In this document: positions 1-6,157 of the stretch, in pieces
Layout of the letters: the number at the start of each line of letters is the position of its first letter
Numbering within the stretch: position 1 is the stretch's first letter
Source: Campylobacter sp.
Lineage (GTDB): Bacteria > Campylobacterota > Campylobacteria > Campylobacterales > Campylobacteraceae
Assembly: GCA_024680445.1 (NCBI GenBank)
Contig: JAILCJ010000217.1
Coordinates: forward strand, 1-13,061
Reading direction: 5' to 3'
Length of the DNA: 13,061 nt
Translations under genes and position numbers: made by a program
Notes under the pieces: model-generated
Told to the model about the DNA's origin: nothing
The model's database searches: none
What the model saw: the letters and a program-made list of their open reading frames with translations, nothing else

Positions 1-119
1 AAAACATAAATGATGAGTGCGAACAAGAGTGCCAAATGATAGATATTCCAAACAAAAACGGCGGTTTTACAAGATACACTCTTGATGAATATTTAAAAAT
101 GAAAAAGACCGAAAAATAA
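1..119 (+). CDS. 3' end of an unidentified gene (partial)
   Basis: An open frame enters from the left edge and ends at TAA 117-119, giving 38 visible residues that begin N-I-N-D-E-C-E-Q-E-C. The tail contains a C-x3-C motif (CEQEC), and its C-terminus is charged and helical in character, ending in KMKKTEK. I do not recognise the family. An internal ATG exists at visible residue 12, but the frame is open right to the edge, so a truncated longer gene is the simplest reading. The stop codon overlaps the first base of an ATCAAATTTGAT palindrome. The next gene, an NlpE-like lipoprotein 114 bp downstream, also has C-x3-C motifs; whether the two are related cannot be judged from 38 residues. Confidence 0.5.
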   Translation, partial: NINDECEQECQMIDIPNKNGGFTRYTLDEYLKMKKTEK

Positions 120-130
120 TCAAATTTGAT
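119..130. repeat. ATCAAATTTGAT palindrome, single copy
   Basis: Exact 12-bp palindrome that starts at the last base of the upstream stop codon. It is one of seven identical copies in the window, none of them lying inside a gene. A different 12-bp palindrome, ATAAAGCTTTAT, follows at 138-149 and runs into a short T stretch. Together they could act as a weak 3'-end structure for the upstream gene. Confidence 0.8.
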
Positions 131-200
131 AAATTTTATAAAGCTTTATTTTTAAAAAAATTAATTATTTTAAGCACTTAGCTTTTAATAAAACTTTTGT

Positions 201-206
201 TATCAT
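201..206 (+). promoter_or_regulatory. Candidate -10 box for the NlpE-like gene
   Basis: TATCAT, 28 bp before the ATG at 234, preceded by T-rich DNA (cttttgt) and with no obvious -35 box, as expected for a Campylobacter housekeeping promoter. The same hexamer is the candidate -10 of rpmB. A good ribosome binding site (AAAAAAGGA, ending near 227) lies between it and the start codon. Confidence 0.45.
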
Positions 207-233
207 TAGCAAATTTTTAAAAAAGGACAAAGC

Positions 234-629
234 ATGAAAAGAAAAATTCTTCTTTTTTTAGCGATTTTAAGCATTTTTACAGCCTGTGCCAAAGATCAAC
301 CAGACAGCTCGACTTGCGATGCAACTTGCAAGGCAGAGATACCTAAATTTTTCGGAGTTTATAAAGCCAAAATCCCTTGTGAAAACGATTGTAAAGGCAC
401 AAACGCCACCCTTTGGCTAAATCAAGACGGCACTTACAAACTAGAATTTGCCTTTATAACACCAGATAGCGAAACAGAAACTCAAAGCGGTAAATACGAA
501 GTCAGCAAGGATTTTATCACGGTCACAAACCGCTATCAAGAAGTAAGAAAATTTAAAATCCTAGCCAACTCGCTTTTGATGATAGACGAGGAAAAAAATC
601 TTTCTCACGAATTTAAAAAGATAAAATGA
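234..629 (+). CDS. NlpE-like outer-membrane/periplasmic lipoprotein
   Basis: Predicted lipoprotein of 131 aa. The signal peptide ends in a lipobox FTAC, with lipidated Cys18. Residues about 40-75 match the start of the NlpE N-terminal domain: a short strand (GVYKAKIPC), a cysteine pair (C49, C53), then a Leu/Asn-Gln-Asp-Gly-Thr-Tyr strand (WLNQDGTYKL). In E. coli, NlpE is a copper- and surface-sensing lipoprotein that activates the Cpx response, and its cysteines form CxxC; here the spacing is C-x3-C, and a second C-x3-C lies at C28/C32. Only the N-terminal NlpE domain is present, since 131 aa is about half of E. coli NlpE. The start is supported by the AAGGA just upstream and by the signal peptide. 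It overlaps the next gene by 4 bp (ATGA), so the two are probably translated together. A Cpx-type role is not implied, because Campylobacter is not known to use that pathway. Confidence 0.75.
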   Translation: MKRKILLFLAILSIFTACAKDQPDSSTCDATCKAEIPKFFGVYKAKIPCENDCKGTNATLWLNQDGTYKLEFAFITPDSETETQSGKYEVSKDFITVTNRYQEVRKFKILANSLLMIDEEKNLSHEFKKIK

Positions 630-1540
630 AATTTTTTGCCCTGCTTTTTACATTTTTGCTAGTTTTAAACGCCGAGGATATAAATCAAGTACCAAAAACT
701 TTGCCAAAATTTATGCAAAAAGCCCCACAAAAAATAAGCAAAGTTTTTAAAGAACACGGGCAATATTTTCTGCCCGAAAATGCTGATTTTTTAACGCTTC
801 AAAGCGATTTTAGCTACACAAATATAAACGCTTTTGATACTCAAATAAAAAGCGGAAAATTTGAGTATGAAAACGGACAAATCATCACAGCAGACGCAAA
901 TTTAAGCCTTGCTAGCTTGCAAAAAATAAAAGCCATAAGCCCACTTGGTATTTTTAAGCATAAAAACGACATTTTATTTGTAGTAAAAAACGGCAAGGAT
1001 TTGCTAGTAAGCGGGATCTTTGGCGGGCTTAATATAAATGAAAATTTGCGATTTGAAAACGGAATTTATCTTGGCAAGAGCTTTAAACTCTTACACGCAA
1101 ACTCAAAAATTTATCTTTTTGGACTTTGTTTTGAACAAATAGATGCTGATTTTTTGATAGCTAAAAATTCCGTTGGCAAGTTAAACAAATTTAGCACAAG
1201 TAGCGAAATAATCGAACTTTATGGCAAAAAAAATCTAAAACGAGCCAAGCAGATAAAATCGCACAATGTATATTATGTGCTTGATAATGACGAAAAACTC
1301 TTTGCCTTTGAAATTTTTGATAACAAAATTTTAGGCATTAGCATTTTAAGCCCAAAATTTCGCACTATCGAAGGCATAGGCATAGGTAGCGATATAAATG
1401 AGTTAAGAGAAAAAATAAAAATAAGTGCCGAAAATATAAAAGACGATAAAATTTCACTCAAATCAGAATTTTATGATATGGTTTTTCGTGCCAAAAAAGA
1501 CGGCAAAATCGGACAAATCATAATAAACTGGGCAAGATAA
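626..1540 (+). CDS. Exported protein of unknown function, 304 aa
   Basis: The protein starts with a hydrophobic stretch (about residues 3-15, ending VLNA-ED) that looks like a cleavable signal peptide, with no lipobox. The mature part (about 288 aa) has no further membrane segment and is rich in alternating short strands with repeated ENG/KNG/GxxI turns, which suggests a mostly beta periplasmic or surface protein. Two cysteine-poor halves are separated near residue 170 (FGLCFEQIDADF), and the single Cys there cannot form an internal disulfide. The start ATG overlaps the stop of the NlpE-like gene (ATGA), and the spacing implies translational coupling and a shared task at the envelope. I recognise no family. 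Nothing suggests truncation. Confidence 0.75.
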   Translation: MKFFALLFTFLLVLNAEDINQVPKTLPKFMQKAPQKISKVFKEHGQYFLPENADFLTLQSDFSYTNINAFDTQIKSGKFEYENGQIITADANLSLASLQKIKAISPLGIFKHKNDILFVVKNGKDLLVSGIFGGLNINENLRFENGIYLGKSFKLLHANSKIYLFGLCFEQIDADFLIAKNSVGKLNKFSTSSEIIELYGKKNLKRAKQIKSHNVYYVLDNDEKLFAFEIFDNKILGISILSPKFRTIEGIGIGSDINELREKIKISAENIKDDKISLKSEFYDMVFRAKKDGKIGQIIINWAR

Positions 1541-1557
1541 AATCCCCAAAAATATAA

Positions 1558-1691
1558 ATCAAATTTGATACAAAGCATAAATCAAATTTGATGAAATTTC
1601 AAAGCAAATTTGAAAAATCAAATTTGATAAAAAATCCACAGGGTGAGTAAAATACAAATCAAATTTGATACAAAATAAAATCAAATTTGAT
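1558..1691. repeat. Cluster of five ATCAAATTTGAT palindromes
   Basis: Exact copies occur at 1558-1569, 1581-1592, 1617-1628, 1658-1669 and 1680-1691; start-to-start spacings are 23, 36, 41 and 22 bp. Copies 1, 4 and 5 are followed by ACAAA, and copies 1, 2 and 5 are preceded by TAA or AAA, so the repeat unit is slightly larger than the palindrome. A near copy (GCAAATTTGA) lies around 1604-1613. The cluster fills most of the 227-bp gap between the exported protein and the MFS transporter. It is not CRISPR: the units are too short and the spacing irregular. Possible roles are binding sites for a dimeric protein, hairpin-forming mRNA ends, or a mobile palindromic repeat family. Confidence 0.9.
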
Positions 1692-1767
1692 ACAAAATTT
1701 AAAGCAAGTTTGCAAATAAATTTCGCTAAACTTTCGCAAAAAATTTATCAAGCAAAAGAATTTAAAA

Positions 1768-2964
1768 ATGAACTCGTATATAAAACTTTTAAAAACGAGC
1801 AAAAATTTCGCCATCATAAGCCTAGTTCAGCTTATTTGCTACTTTGGAGCGTGGTTTTCTCACACTGGAATTTTTACCCTTTTGATAGAGTTAAAAGCTC
1901 CGATTTGGGCGATTACGGCGACGGCTGCCATAGCCTTTTTGCCCGGCATTATCCTTGCACCATTTAGCGGAATTTTGATAGACAAAGTAAGACCAAAACC
2001 CGTGCTGATCTTGCTTATCTTGATAGAGTGCATAAGCGTTTTTATGCTTATTTTCATAAATTCTCTTGATTTTTTATGGCTACTTTTAAGCTTGGTTTTT
2101 ATAAGAATGGGCGTTGGTGGAGTGTTTTTTCAGATAGAAATGAGCGTTTTACCAAAAATTTTAAGCAAAAACGAACTAAGGATAGCAAACGAAATTCACT
2201 CGATAATCTGGGCTTTATCTTATACCGCCGGCATGGCTTTGGCTGGAATTTATATACATTTTTTTGGCATAAAAAGTGCCTTTTTGTTTGATTTTTTTCT
2301 TTATGTTTTTGGCTTTTTTGTGCTTTTGAGATTACAACTGCCAAACGAACTAAAAAACATAGGCAACGGGCTTTTTGCCATGCTTAAAGAAGGTTTTTTG
2401 TATATCAAAAACAAAGCCCTTATCTTGCACCTTATTATCTTGCACGGCTTTGTCGGTATCACCGCTTATGACGCCCTTATCGCCTTGCTTGCCGATAACG
2501 AATATAAAGGCATTTTAAGCACAGCTTTGCTAATCGGACTAACAAACACCGCACGAGCTTTTGGGCTAATCATAGGCCCTAGCGTTTTGACAAAATACAT
2601 AAAACTAACAAATATCCACTACTTTTTTTACGCCCATGGCATAGGCATAGCTATCTGGGCGTTTTTACAATACAATTTTTACCTTGGCTTTATAGGCATG
2701 TTTTGTGCTGGTTTTTTCACAAATACGCTTTGGAGCTACACCTACACGCTTATCCAGCATAATTGTGACGAAAAATTTTATGGGCGAATCATAGCCTATA
2801 ATGATATGGTTTATATGGGCGTAAGTGCGATAATTTCGGCTTTGATAGGCTTTTTATATAAAAACGGAATTTCTCTTTTTGCTATCACCATATTTATGGC
2901 TGTATTGTTTTTTTTAGGGGCTTTTTACTATAAATTTATCTATAAAAACTACAAATTAGACTAA
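1768..2964 (+). CDS. MFS transporter, MFS_3-type exporter
   Basis: Inner-membrane secondary transporter of 398 aa with about ten to twelve hydrophobic helices, the usual length for 12-TM major facilitator proteins. The cytoplasmic loop 2-3 motif is present at residues 68-81 (G-I-L-I-D-K-V-R-P-K-P-V-L-I, matching GxLaDrxGrkxxL with the usual second Gly replaced by Pro). The segment NEIHSIIWALSYTAGMALAG (about 141-160) resembles the TM5 region of EntS-like MFS_3 exporters. The substrate cannot be read from sequence; export of a small molecule is the family norm. The chosen ATG is the first after an in-frame stop at 1717-1719; the ribosome binding site is weak (AAAGAA). The gene stands alone, behind the palindrome cluster and ahead of a separate promoter. 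Confidence 0.85.
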   Translation: MNSYIKLLKTSKNFAIISLVQLICYFGAWFSHTGIFTLLIELKAPIWAITATAAIAFLPGIILAPFSGILIDKVRPKPVLILLILIECISVFMLIFINSLDFLWLLLSLVFIRMGVGGVFFQIEMSVLPKILSKNELRIANEIHSIIWALSYTAGMALAGIYIHFFGIKSAFLFDFFLYVFGFFVLLRLQLPNELKNIGNGLFAMLKEGFLYIKNKALILHLIILHGFVGITAYDALIALLADNEYKGILSTALLIGLTNTARAFGLIIGPSVLTKYIKLTNIHYFFYAHGIGIAIWAFLQYNFYLGFIGMFCAGFFTNTLWSYTYTLIQHNCDEKFYGRIIAYNDMVYMGVSAIISALIGFLYKNGISLFAITIFMAVLFFLGAFYYKFIYKNYKLD

Positions 2965-3007
2965 AATTTATTTTAAATGTTTTATAATACCTAAATTTTA
3001 TTTTTTT
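2962..3007. promoter_or_regulatory. Inverted repeat enclosing a TATAAT box, with T7 tract
   Basis: A perfect 9-bp inverted repeat, TAAAATTTA (2962-2970) and TAAATTTTA (2992-3000), flanks a perfect -10 box TATAAT at 2983-2988. Seven Ts follow directly at 3001-3007. The left arm begins at the stop of the MFS gene. The -10 box is a credible promoter for the downstream three-gene operon, with AAAGGA at 3008-3013 as its ribosome binding site. The repeat could be a weak A/T-only terminator for the transporter or an operator over the promoter; both readings are uncertain because such repeats arise readily in A/T-rich DNA. Confidence 0.5.
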
Positions 3008-3020
3008 AAAGGATGAAAAT

Positions 3021-3338
3021 ATGGATAAAAACGCACTTTTAACACAGCTAGGATACAATATCGATGAGAGCAATGTTGCTCAAATAGAAAGAATTTTAAA
3101 CAACACAGACGGACTAAACCCGCAAAGCGTAATCGTACTAAACGATAAGCTAAAAACCCACCTTTGCTATGTTGCGATGAGTAATTCAGAGGATGTTTTA
3201 AAGATAAAAAATGTCGCAACCATACCACAAATAAAAGCCGATGTTGATGAAATCATCATGGCATGGGCACAAAAAAACAAAATGATTTTAAAACCAGTTA
3301 ATGAAACAACTTATTACATCATGGGGATAGAAAAATGA
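3021..3338 (+). CDS. Small cytoplasmic protein of unknown function, 105 aa
   Basis: A soluble protein with no signal peptide or membrane segment. It has an N-terminal helix-rich half (LLTQLGYNIDESNVAQIERILNN), one Cys (about residue 49) in the segment HLCYVAMSN, and a C-terminal strand-like end (ETTYYIMGIEK). I do not recognise the family. The ATG is well supported by AAAGGA 7 bp upstream and by a TATAAT box at 2983. It is the first gene of a three-gene unit, and its stop overlaps the start of the first Sel1/Hcp lipoprotein by 4 bp (ATGA). That link ties a cytoplasmic protein to two envelope lipoproteins, though nothing in the sequence says how. Confidence 0.75.
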   Translation: MDKNALLTQLGYNIDESNVAQIERILNNTDGLNPQSVIVLNDKLKTHLCYVAMSNSEDVLKIKNVATIPQIKADVDEIIMAWAQKNKMILKPVNETTYYIMGIEK

Positions 3339-4027
3339 AAAATATACTTTTAAGTTTTTGCCTTTTGTTTTTGTCAGGTTGTGCTTTGACAAATGTTTTT
3401 GATACCCAAAAAAGCCCTTCTCAAAGCGAAGTTATAACAGAACCAACAACGCAAGAACCACCGACGCAAGAAACTAGCACGCAAGAACAAAACGAACAAA
3501 TTTCGCAAAATGCTATCAATGTTTTACAACCAAAATGCGATGTCGGCAATGCCGTTGCTTGCAATGATTTGGCTGCAAACTATGAACTTGTAAATGATTT
3601 TAAAAATGCCGCAAAATACTATAAAAAAGCATGCGATGACGGCATAGAAGCCGGTTGTGCGAACCTTGGTTTGCTTTATGAAAAAGGCAAAGGGGTAGAA
3701 AAAGACCCACAAAAAGCCTTGGAAATTTACAAAAGAACTTGCAACAACAGCGAAAGACTGGGCTGCTATTACCTTGCCAACGCTTACAGAAGAGGACAAA
3801 TAGTAGAAAAAGACTATGCCATGGCTATGCAAGCATATACCAGCGCTTGCAAACTTGACGATGTGCCTTCGTGTGCAAACATCGGCTCTATGTATGAACT
3901 AGGGCTTGGTGTCGAAGTAGACGAGCAAAGAGCGTATAAAATTTACAGAGTAGCTTGCTTTCGTGGGCTAAACAAAGTCTGCGTTCATATGAAAAGGCTT
4001 GGCGACAAACTAGGCATCAAACAATGA
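3335..4027 (+). CDS. Cysteine-rich Sel1-repeat (Hcp-type) lipoprotein
   Basis: Lipoprotein of 230 aa with lipobox LSGC (Cys16). A low-complexity P/T/Q/E linker follows (about residues 37-51), then Sel1-like helix-turn-helix repeats from about residue 66 to the end. Five cysteine pairs, each C-x7-C, fall at 68/76, 100/108, 136/144, 172/180 and 208/216; from the second pair on the period is exactly 36 residues. This disulfide-stapled repeat layout is that of the Helicobacter cysteine-rich proteins (HcpA-E), which are secreted or periplasmic and bind peptidoglycan or host factors in some cases. The repeats would serve as a protein-binding scaffold at the envelope. It overlaps both neighbours by 4 bp, so all three genes of the unit should be translated together. 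Confidence 0.85.
   Translation: MKNILLSFCLLFLSGCALTNVFDTQKSPSQSEVITEPTTQEPPTQETSTQEQNEQISQNAINVLQPKCDVGNAVACNDLAANYELVNDFKNAAKYYKKACDDGIEAGCANLGLLYEKGKGVEKDPQKALEIYKRTCNNSERLGCYYLANAYRRGQIVEKDYAMAMQAYTSACKLDDVPSCANIGSMYELGLGVEVDEQRAYKIYRVACFRGLNKVCVHMKRLGDKLGIKQ
3443..3487 (+). repeat. 15-bp tandem repeat x3 in the lipoprotein linker
   Basis: Three in-register 15-bp units (3443-3457, 3458-3472, 3473-3487) end in the shared core ACGCAAGAA and encode PTTQE, PPTQE and TSTQE. They lie in the flexible linker between the lipidated N-terminus and the Sel1 repeats. Copy number would change linker length in whole 5-residue steps without breaking the frame. Confidence 0.8.
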
Positions 4028-4530
4028 AAATATTTTTTCTTAGTTTTTTATGCTTGATATTTAGTGCGTGCTCGTGGCAAAGTGCGTTAAGCTTTGGACT
4101 AGCCAAAAGTGACGAGGAAATTTTGGCTAGCAAAGCAAAAGATGAGCTAGATAAAAAATTAGACAAATGCGAAAAACTTCAAGACAGCATAGCTTGTAGA
4201 GAAATCGGAGCGAATTTTTTATATCACAAAGACTATGAAAAAGCCAAACACTACTACAAGCTTTCTTGTCAATATAATTTTTACGCATCTTGTGCGAATT
4301 TAGGGCAAATTTACGAACAAGGTTTGGACGGCGTAGTCGATAAAGAAAGGGCATTGGCTTACTATAAACTAGGTTGTGCGAATATGAACGGCGAGAGTTG
4401 CTATAATGAGGCGATTTTGCTTAGAGATAACACCAAAATCGAGCCTAACGAGGTCAAGCTTTTGCTTGCAAAATCTTGTAAATATTCATACGATAAAGCA
4501 TGCACTATGCTAAGAAAACTAAACAAATGA
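4024..4530 (+). CDS. Second cysteine-rich Sel1/Hcp-type lipoprotein
   Basis: Lipoprotein of 168 aa with lipobox FSAC (Cys16). Its start ATG overlaps the stop of the preceding gene (ATGA); an in-frame ATG at 3955 lies inside that gene and would bury the signal peptide, so 4024 is preferred. Four cysteine pairs lie at 49/58, 82/90, 118/126 and 152/160. The last three are C-x7-C; the first is C-x8-C. The core (YEKAKHYYKLSCQ, then ANLGQIYEQG) is clearly Sel1-like and resembles its upstream neighbour, so the two probably arose by duplication and divergence. This copy lacks the P/T/Q/E linker and one repeat. The likely location is the periplasmic face of a membrane. It ends the unit; the partner or substrate is unknown. 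Confidence 0.82.
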   Translation: MKIFFLSFLCLIFSACSWQSALSFGLAKSDEEILASKAKDELDKKLDKCEKLQDSIACREIGANFLYHKDYEKAKHYYKLSCQYNFYASCANLGQIYEQGLDGVVDKERALAYYKLGCANMNGESCYNEAILLRDNTKIEPNEVKLLLAKSCKYSYDKACTMLRKLNK

Positions 4531-4552
4531 TGCCAAAATTTAGGGCATTTTA
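4530..4552 (+). terminator. Weak candidate terminator after the Sel1/Hcp operon
   Basis: A 5-bp stem ATGCC (4530-4534) and GGCAT (4544-4548) with a 9-base loop, followed by TTT and A/T-rich DNA, begins at the stop codon. The stem is short and the T tract broken, so termination may be partial. The downstream gene has its own candidate promoter. Confidence 0.3.
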
Positions 4553-4578
4553 ATTAATTTTAATGCGATTTTCGCTAA

Positions 4579-4603
4579 TATAAACAAATTTGTAACACGG
4601 GAG
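4579..4603 (+). promoter_or_regulatory. Candidate promoter and ribosome binding site of the PilMNO-like operon
   Basis: A TATAAA -10 box (4579-4584) sits behind T-rich DNA (gattttcgc). A 10-bp palindrome ACAAATTTGT follows at 4584-4593, and a strong GGGAG ribosome binding site lies at 4599-4603, 4 bp before the ATG at 4608. The short -10 to start distance implies a leader of only about 20 bases. Confidence 0.45.
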
Positions 4604-4607
4604 TTAT

Positions 4608-5639
4608 ATGGCATTTTCAATTCGTCGCTTATTTTCAAATTTATTTTTAAGCGTTCTTATAGAAAATAACGAGTGCATTTTTTATGGACGCGTGTTTAAA
4701 AAAGGAAAATGCGTCAAGACTCTAAACGCCAAATTTACCGAAGTAGACCCAAACAATATAGACGAAAAAGTCATAACCTACATAAAAAATCAAGAAGATA
4801 GCTACTATGCTGTTTATTTAAGCATTTTTTTCAATTTTGGAACGCAAGGAGCGGTGCCTACCTTAAAGCTTGAAAATTTTGACGACTATAACATAAGTCC
4901 AGAGGGTTTGCTAAACATAAAAATGCAAGATAAATTCAGTATCTACGCAAAGGCCGATGATATAATAAAAGCCAAAAATATTTTCAAAGATGATTATGTT
5001 GATTTGATTTATTCGCCCATAGCTTTGCTATATTCGCAACTTCTAAAACAAGGTATAAGCGACGAAACCACTCTTTATCTGTATCATCACCACGATAGTT
5101 GCACGCTTAGTATTTTTAGCAAGGGAGAATTGCAGTTTGCAACATTTTTTAAGATAGCCAATATCACTTGCACCAATGATGTAGAATTTACCGAAGAAGA
5201 CATCTCTGATATCGATAATCTCATCATACAAGACGAAGTTCAAGCAAATTCACTAGACGAATTTAAAAGCCTTGAAGATATGCTAGATATGGATGCAGAT
5301 AGCATCAACAGCCTTGATGATGAAAGTGATTCTGACGAATTTGAAGACTTAGGATACGATATAAATATGCCAGAATCAAACGATGTCGATATGTCGGTTA
5401 CGATTTTTGGTAGAGATATGAATTTATACAAATACATACAAACAGCCATAAAAGAATACTATAACAATCCGATTTATAACGCTGATTTTGTAGAAAATAT
5501 CGTAATTTATGACAACGAAAAGATAAGCGCAACCTTTTTGCAATACCTTCAAGCCGAACTTTTTGTAGAAACCGAAGTCATACAGATAGAAACATTACAC
5601 ATCATGAACGATCTTATGTGCGAGGAGATAGAGCTATGA
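4608..5639 (+). CDS. PilM/GspL-cytoplasmic-domain-like protein with acidic insert
   Basis: A soluble protein of 343 aa, predicted cytoplasmic. The assignment rests mainly on context: the next two genes have PilN and PilO architecture. The N-terminal part alternates strands and helices as in actin-like folds, and the C-terminus (about 265-343: FGRDMNLYKYIQTAIKEYY, then IVIYDNEKISATFLQYL) resembles the substrate-closing part of PilM or GspL. In PilM systems this protein sits on the PilN N-terminal tail under the inner-membrane platform. There is no membrane helix, so it is PilM-like rather than full-length GspL. Residues 191-260 hold 27 Asp/Glu and only one basic residue, an insert I do not know from PilM. 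The start is backed by GGGAG. The stop overlaps the next start (ATGA). Confidence 0.6.
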   Translation: MAFSIRRLFSNLFLSVLIENNECIFYGRVFKKGKCVKTLNAKFTEVDPNNIDEKVITYIKNQEDSYYAVYLSIFFNFGTQGAVPTLKLENFDDYNISPEGLLNIKMQDKFSIYAKADDIIKAKNIFKDDYVDLIYSPIALLYSQLLKQGISDETTLYLYHHHDSCTLSIFSKGELQFATFFKIANITCTNDVEFTEEDISDIDNLIIQDEVQANSLDEFKSLEDMLDMDADSINSLDDESDSDEFEDLGYDINMPESNDVDMSVTIFGRDMNLYKYIQTAIKEYYNNPIYNADFVENIVIYDNEKISATFLQYLQAELFVETEVIQIETLHIMNDLMCEEIEL

Positions 5640-6157
5640 GTTTTAGCTTCATTAAACCAGAACTTAGACCGATTTTTAGCCTTTTTAGCAAGCTTTGGTT
5701 TTTCTTGATAGGTCTGCTTTTTATTTTTCTTTTTATCATAAATATATTTTTGATTTTTAAAAATATGTCCTTGGACGAACAAAGCCAACTGCTAAGTCAA
5801 GAGCGAACAAGGCTAAACAACAACATAGTTTTTATAAACGAACTTAGTGCAGAGATAAACGATAAAATCGAAATTGCCAAAGGAATTTATACTTCAAATA
5901 ATTTATTAAAACAAAGTCTAAATAACCTTTTTGATTTGGTGCCAGATAGCATAACGCTTGAAGAACTTGTTATGGATAAAAAATCCCTTATCATACGAGG
6001 CATAACGCCGACAAAGGCGGTTTTTAACCAACTTTTAGCCTCGCCTTTAAAATCGATTTTTAACACTTCAAATACAAGTTTTTATCAGATCAAAAACGGC
6101 TGGTATGGCTTCATAAGCACAAATAAAATGGAAAATTCAGAGGGCTACAATGAGTAA
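5636..6157 (+). CDS. PilN-like inner-membrane protein
   Basis: A bitopic membrane protein of 173 aa: a short cytoplasmic N-terminus (1-18), one strongly hydrophobic helix (about 20-42), a coiled-coil-like stretch (about 46-82), then a compact alpha/beta domain (about 97-160) with the PilN-family pattern L-V-P-D-S-I-T-L-E-E-L followed by L-I-I-R-G-I-T and a helix. PilN pairs with PilO in the periplasm and binds PilM with its cytoplasmic tail. The ATG at 5636 is preferred over an in-frame ATG at 5618: it forms an ATGA overlap with the upstream stop and has GAGGAG about 10 bp before it. Its stop lies inside the next gene (8-bp overlap), so the three genes are tightly coupled. Confidence 0.72.
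   Translation: MSFSFIKPELRPIFSLFSKLWFFLIGLLFIFLFIINIFLIFKNMSLDEQSQLLSQERTRLNNNIVFINELSAEINDKIEIAKGIYTSNNLLKQSLNNLFDLVPDSITLEELVMDKKSLIIRGITPTKAVFNQLLASPLKSIFNTSNTSFYQIKNGWYGFISTNKMENSEGYNE

Noticed and set aside
138..149. ATAAAGCTTTAT palindrome as terminator of the first partial gene
   Set aside because: The stem is all A/T except one AGCT core and would form only about 4 bp with a loop; too weak to call.
1558..1691. Possible CRISPR array
   Set aside because: The repeats are 12-bp palindromes with unequal 10-29 bp gaps; no typical repeat/spacer lengths and no cas genes nearby.
1665..1967. Open frame of 100 codons overlapping the palindrome cluster and the MFS start
   Set aside because: It overlaps the well-supported MFS gene in another frame, begins within the repeats and has no ribosome binding site.
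3955..4023. Longer start for the second Sel1/Hcp lipoprotein
   Set aside because: It would add 23 residues in front of the lipoprotein signal peptide and lies inside the preceding gene; the ATGA start at 4024 fits the operon pattern.
5618..5635. Upstream ATG for the PilN-like protein
   Set aside because: It lies within the PilM-like gene; the ATG at 5636 gives the ATGA overlap and a better-placed ribosome binding site.
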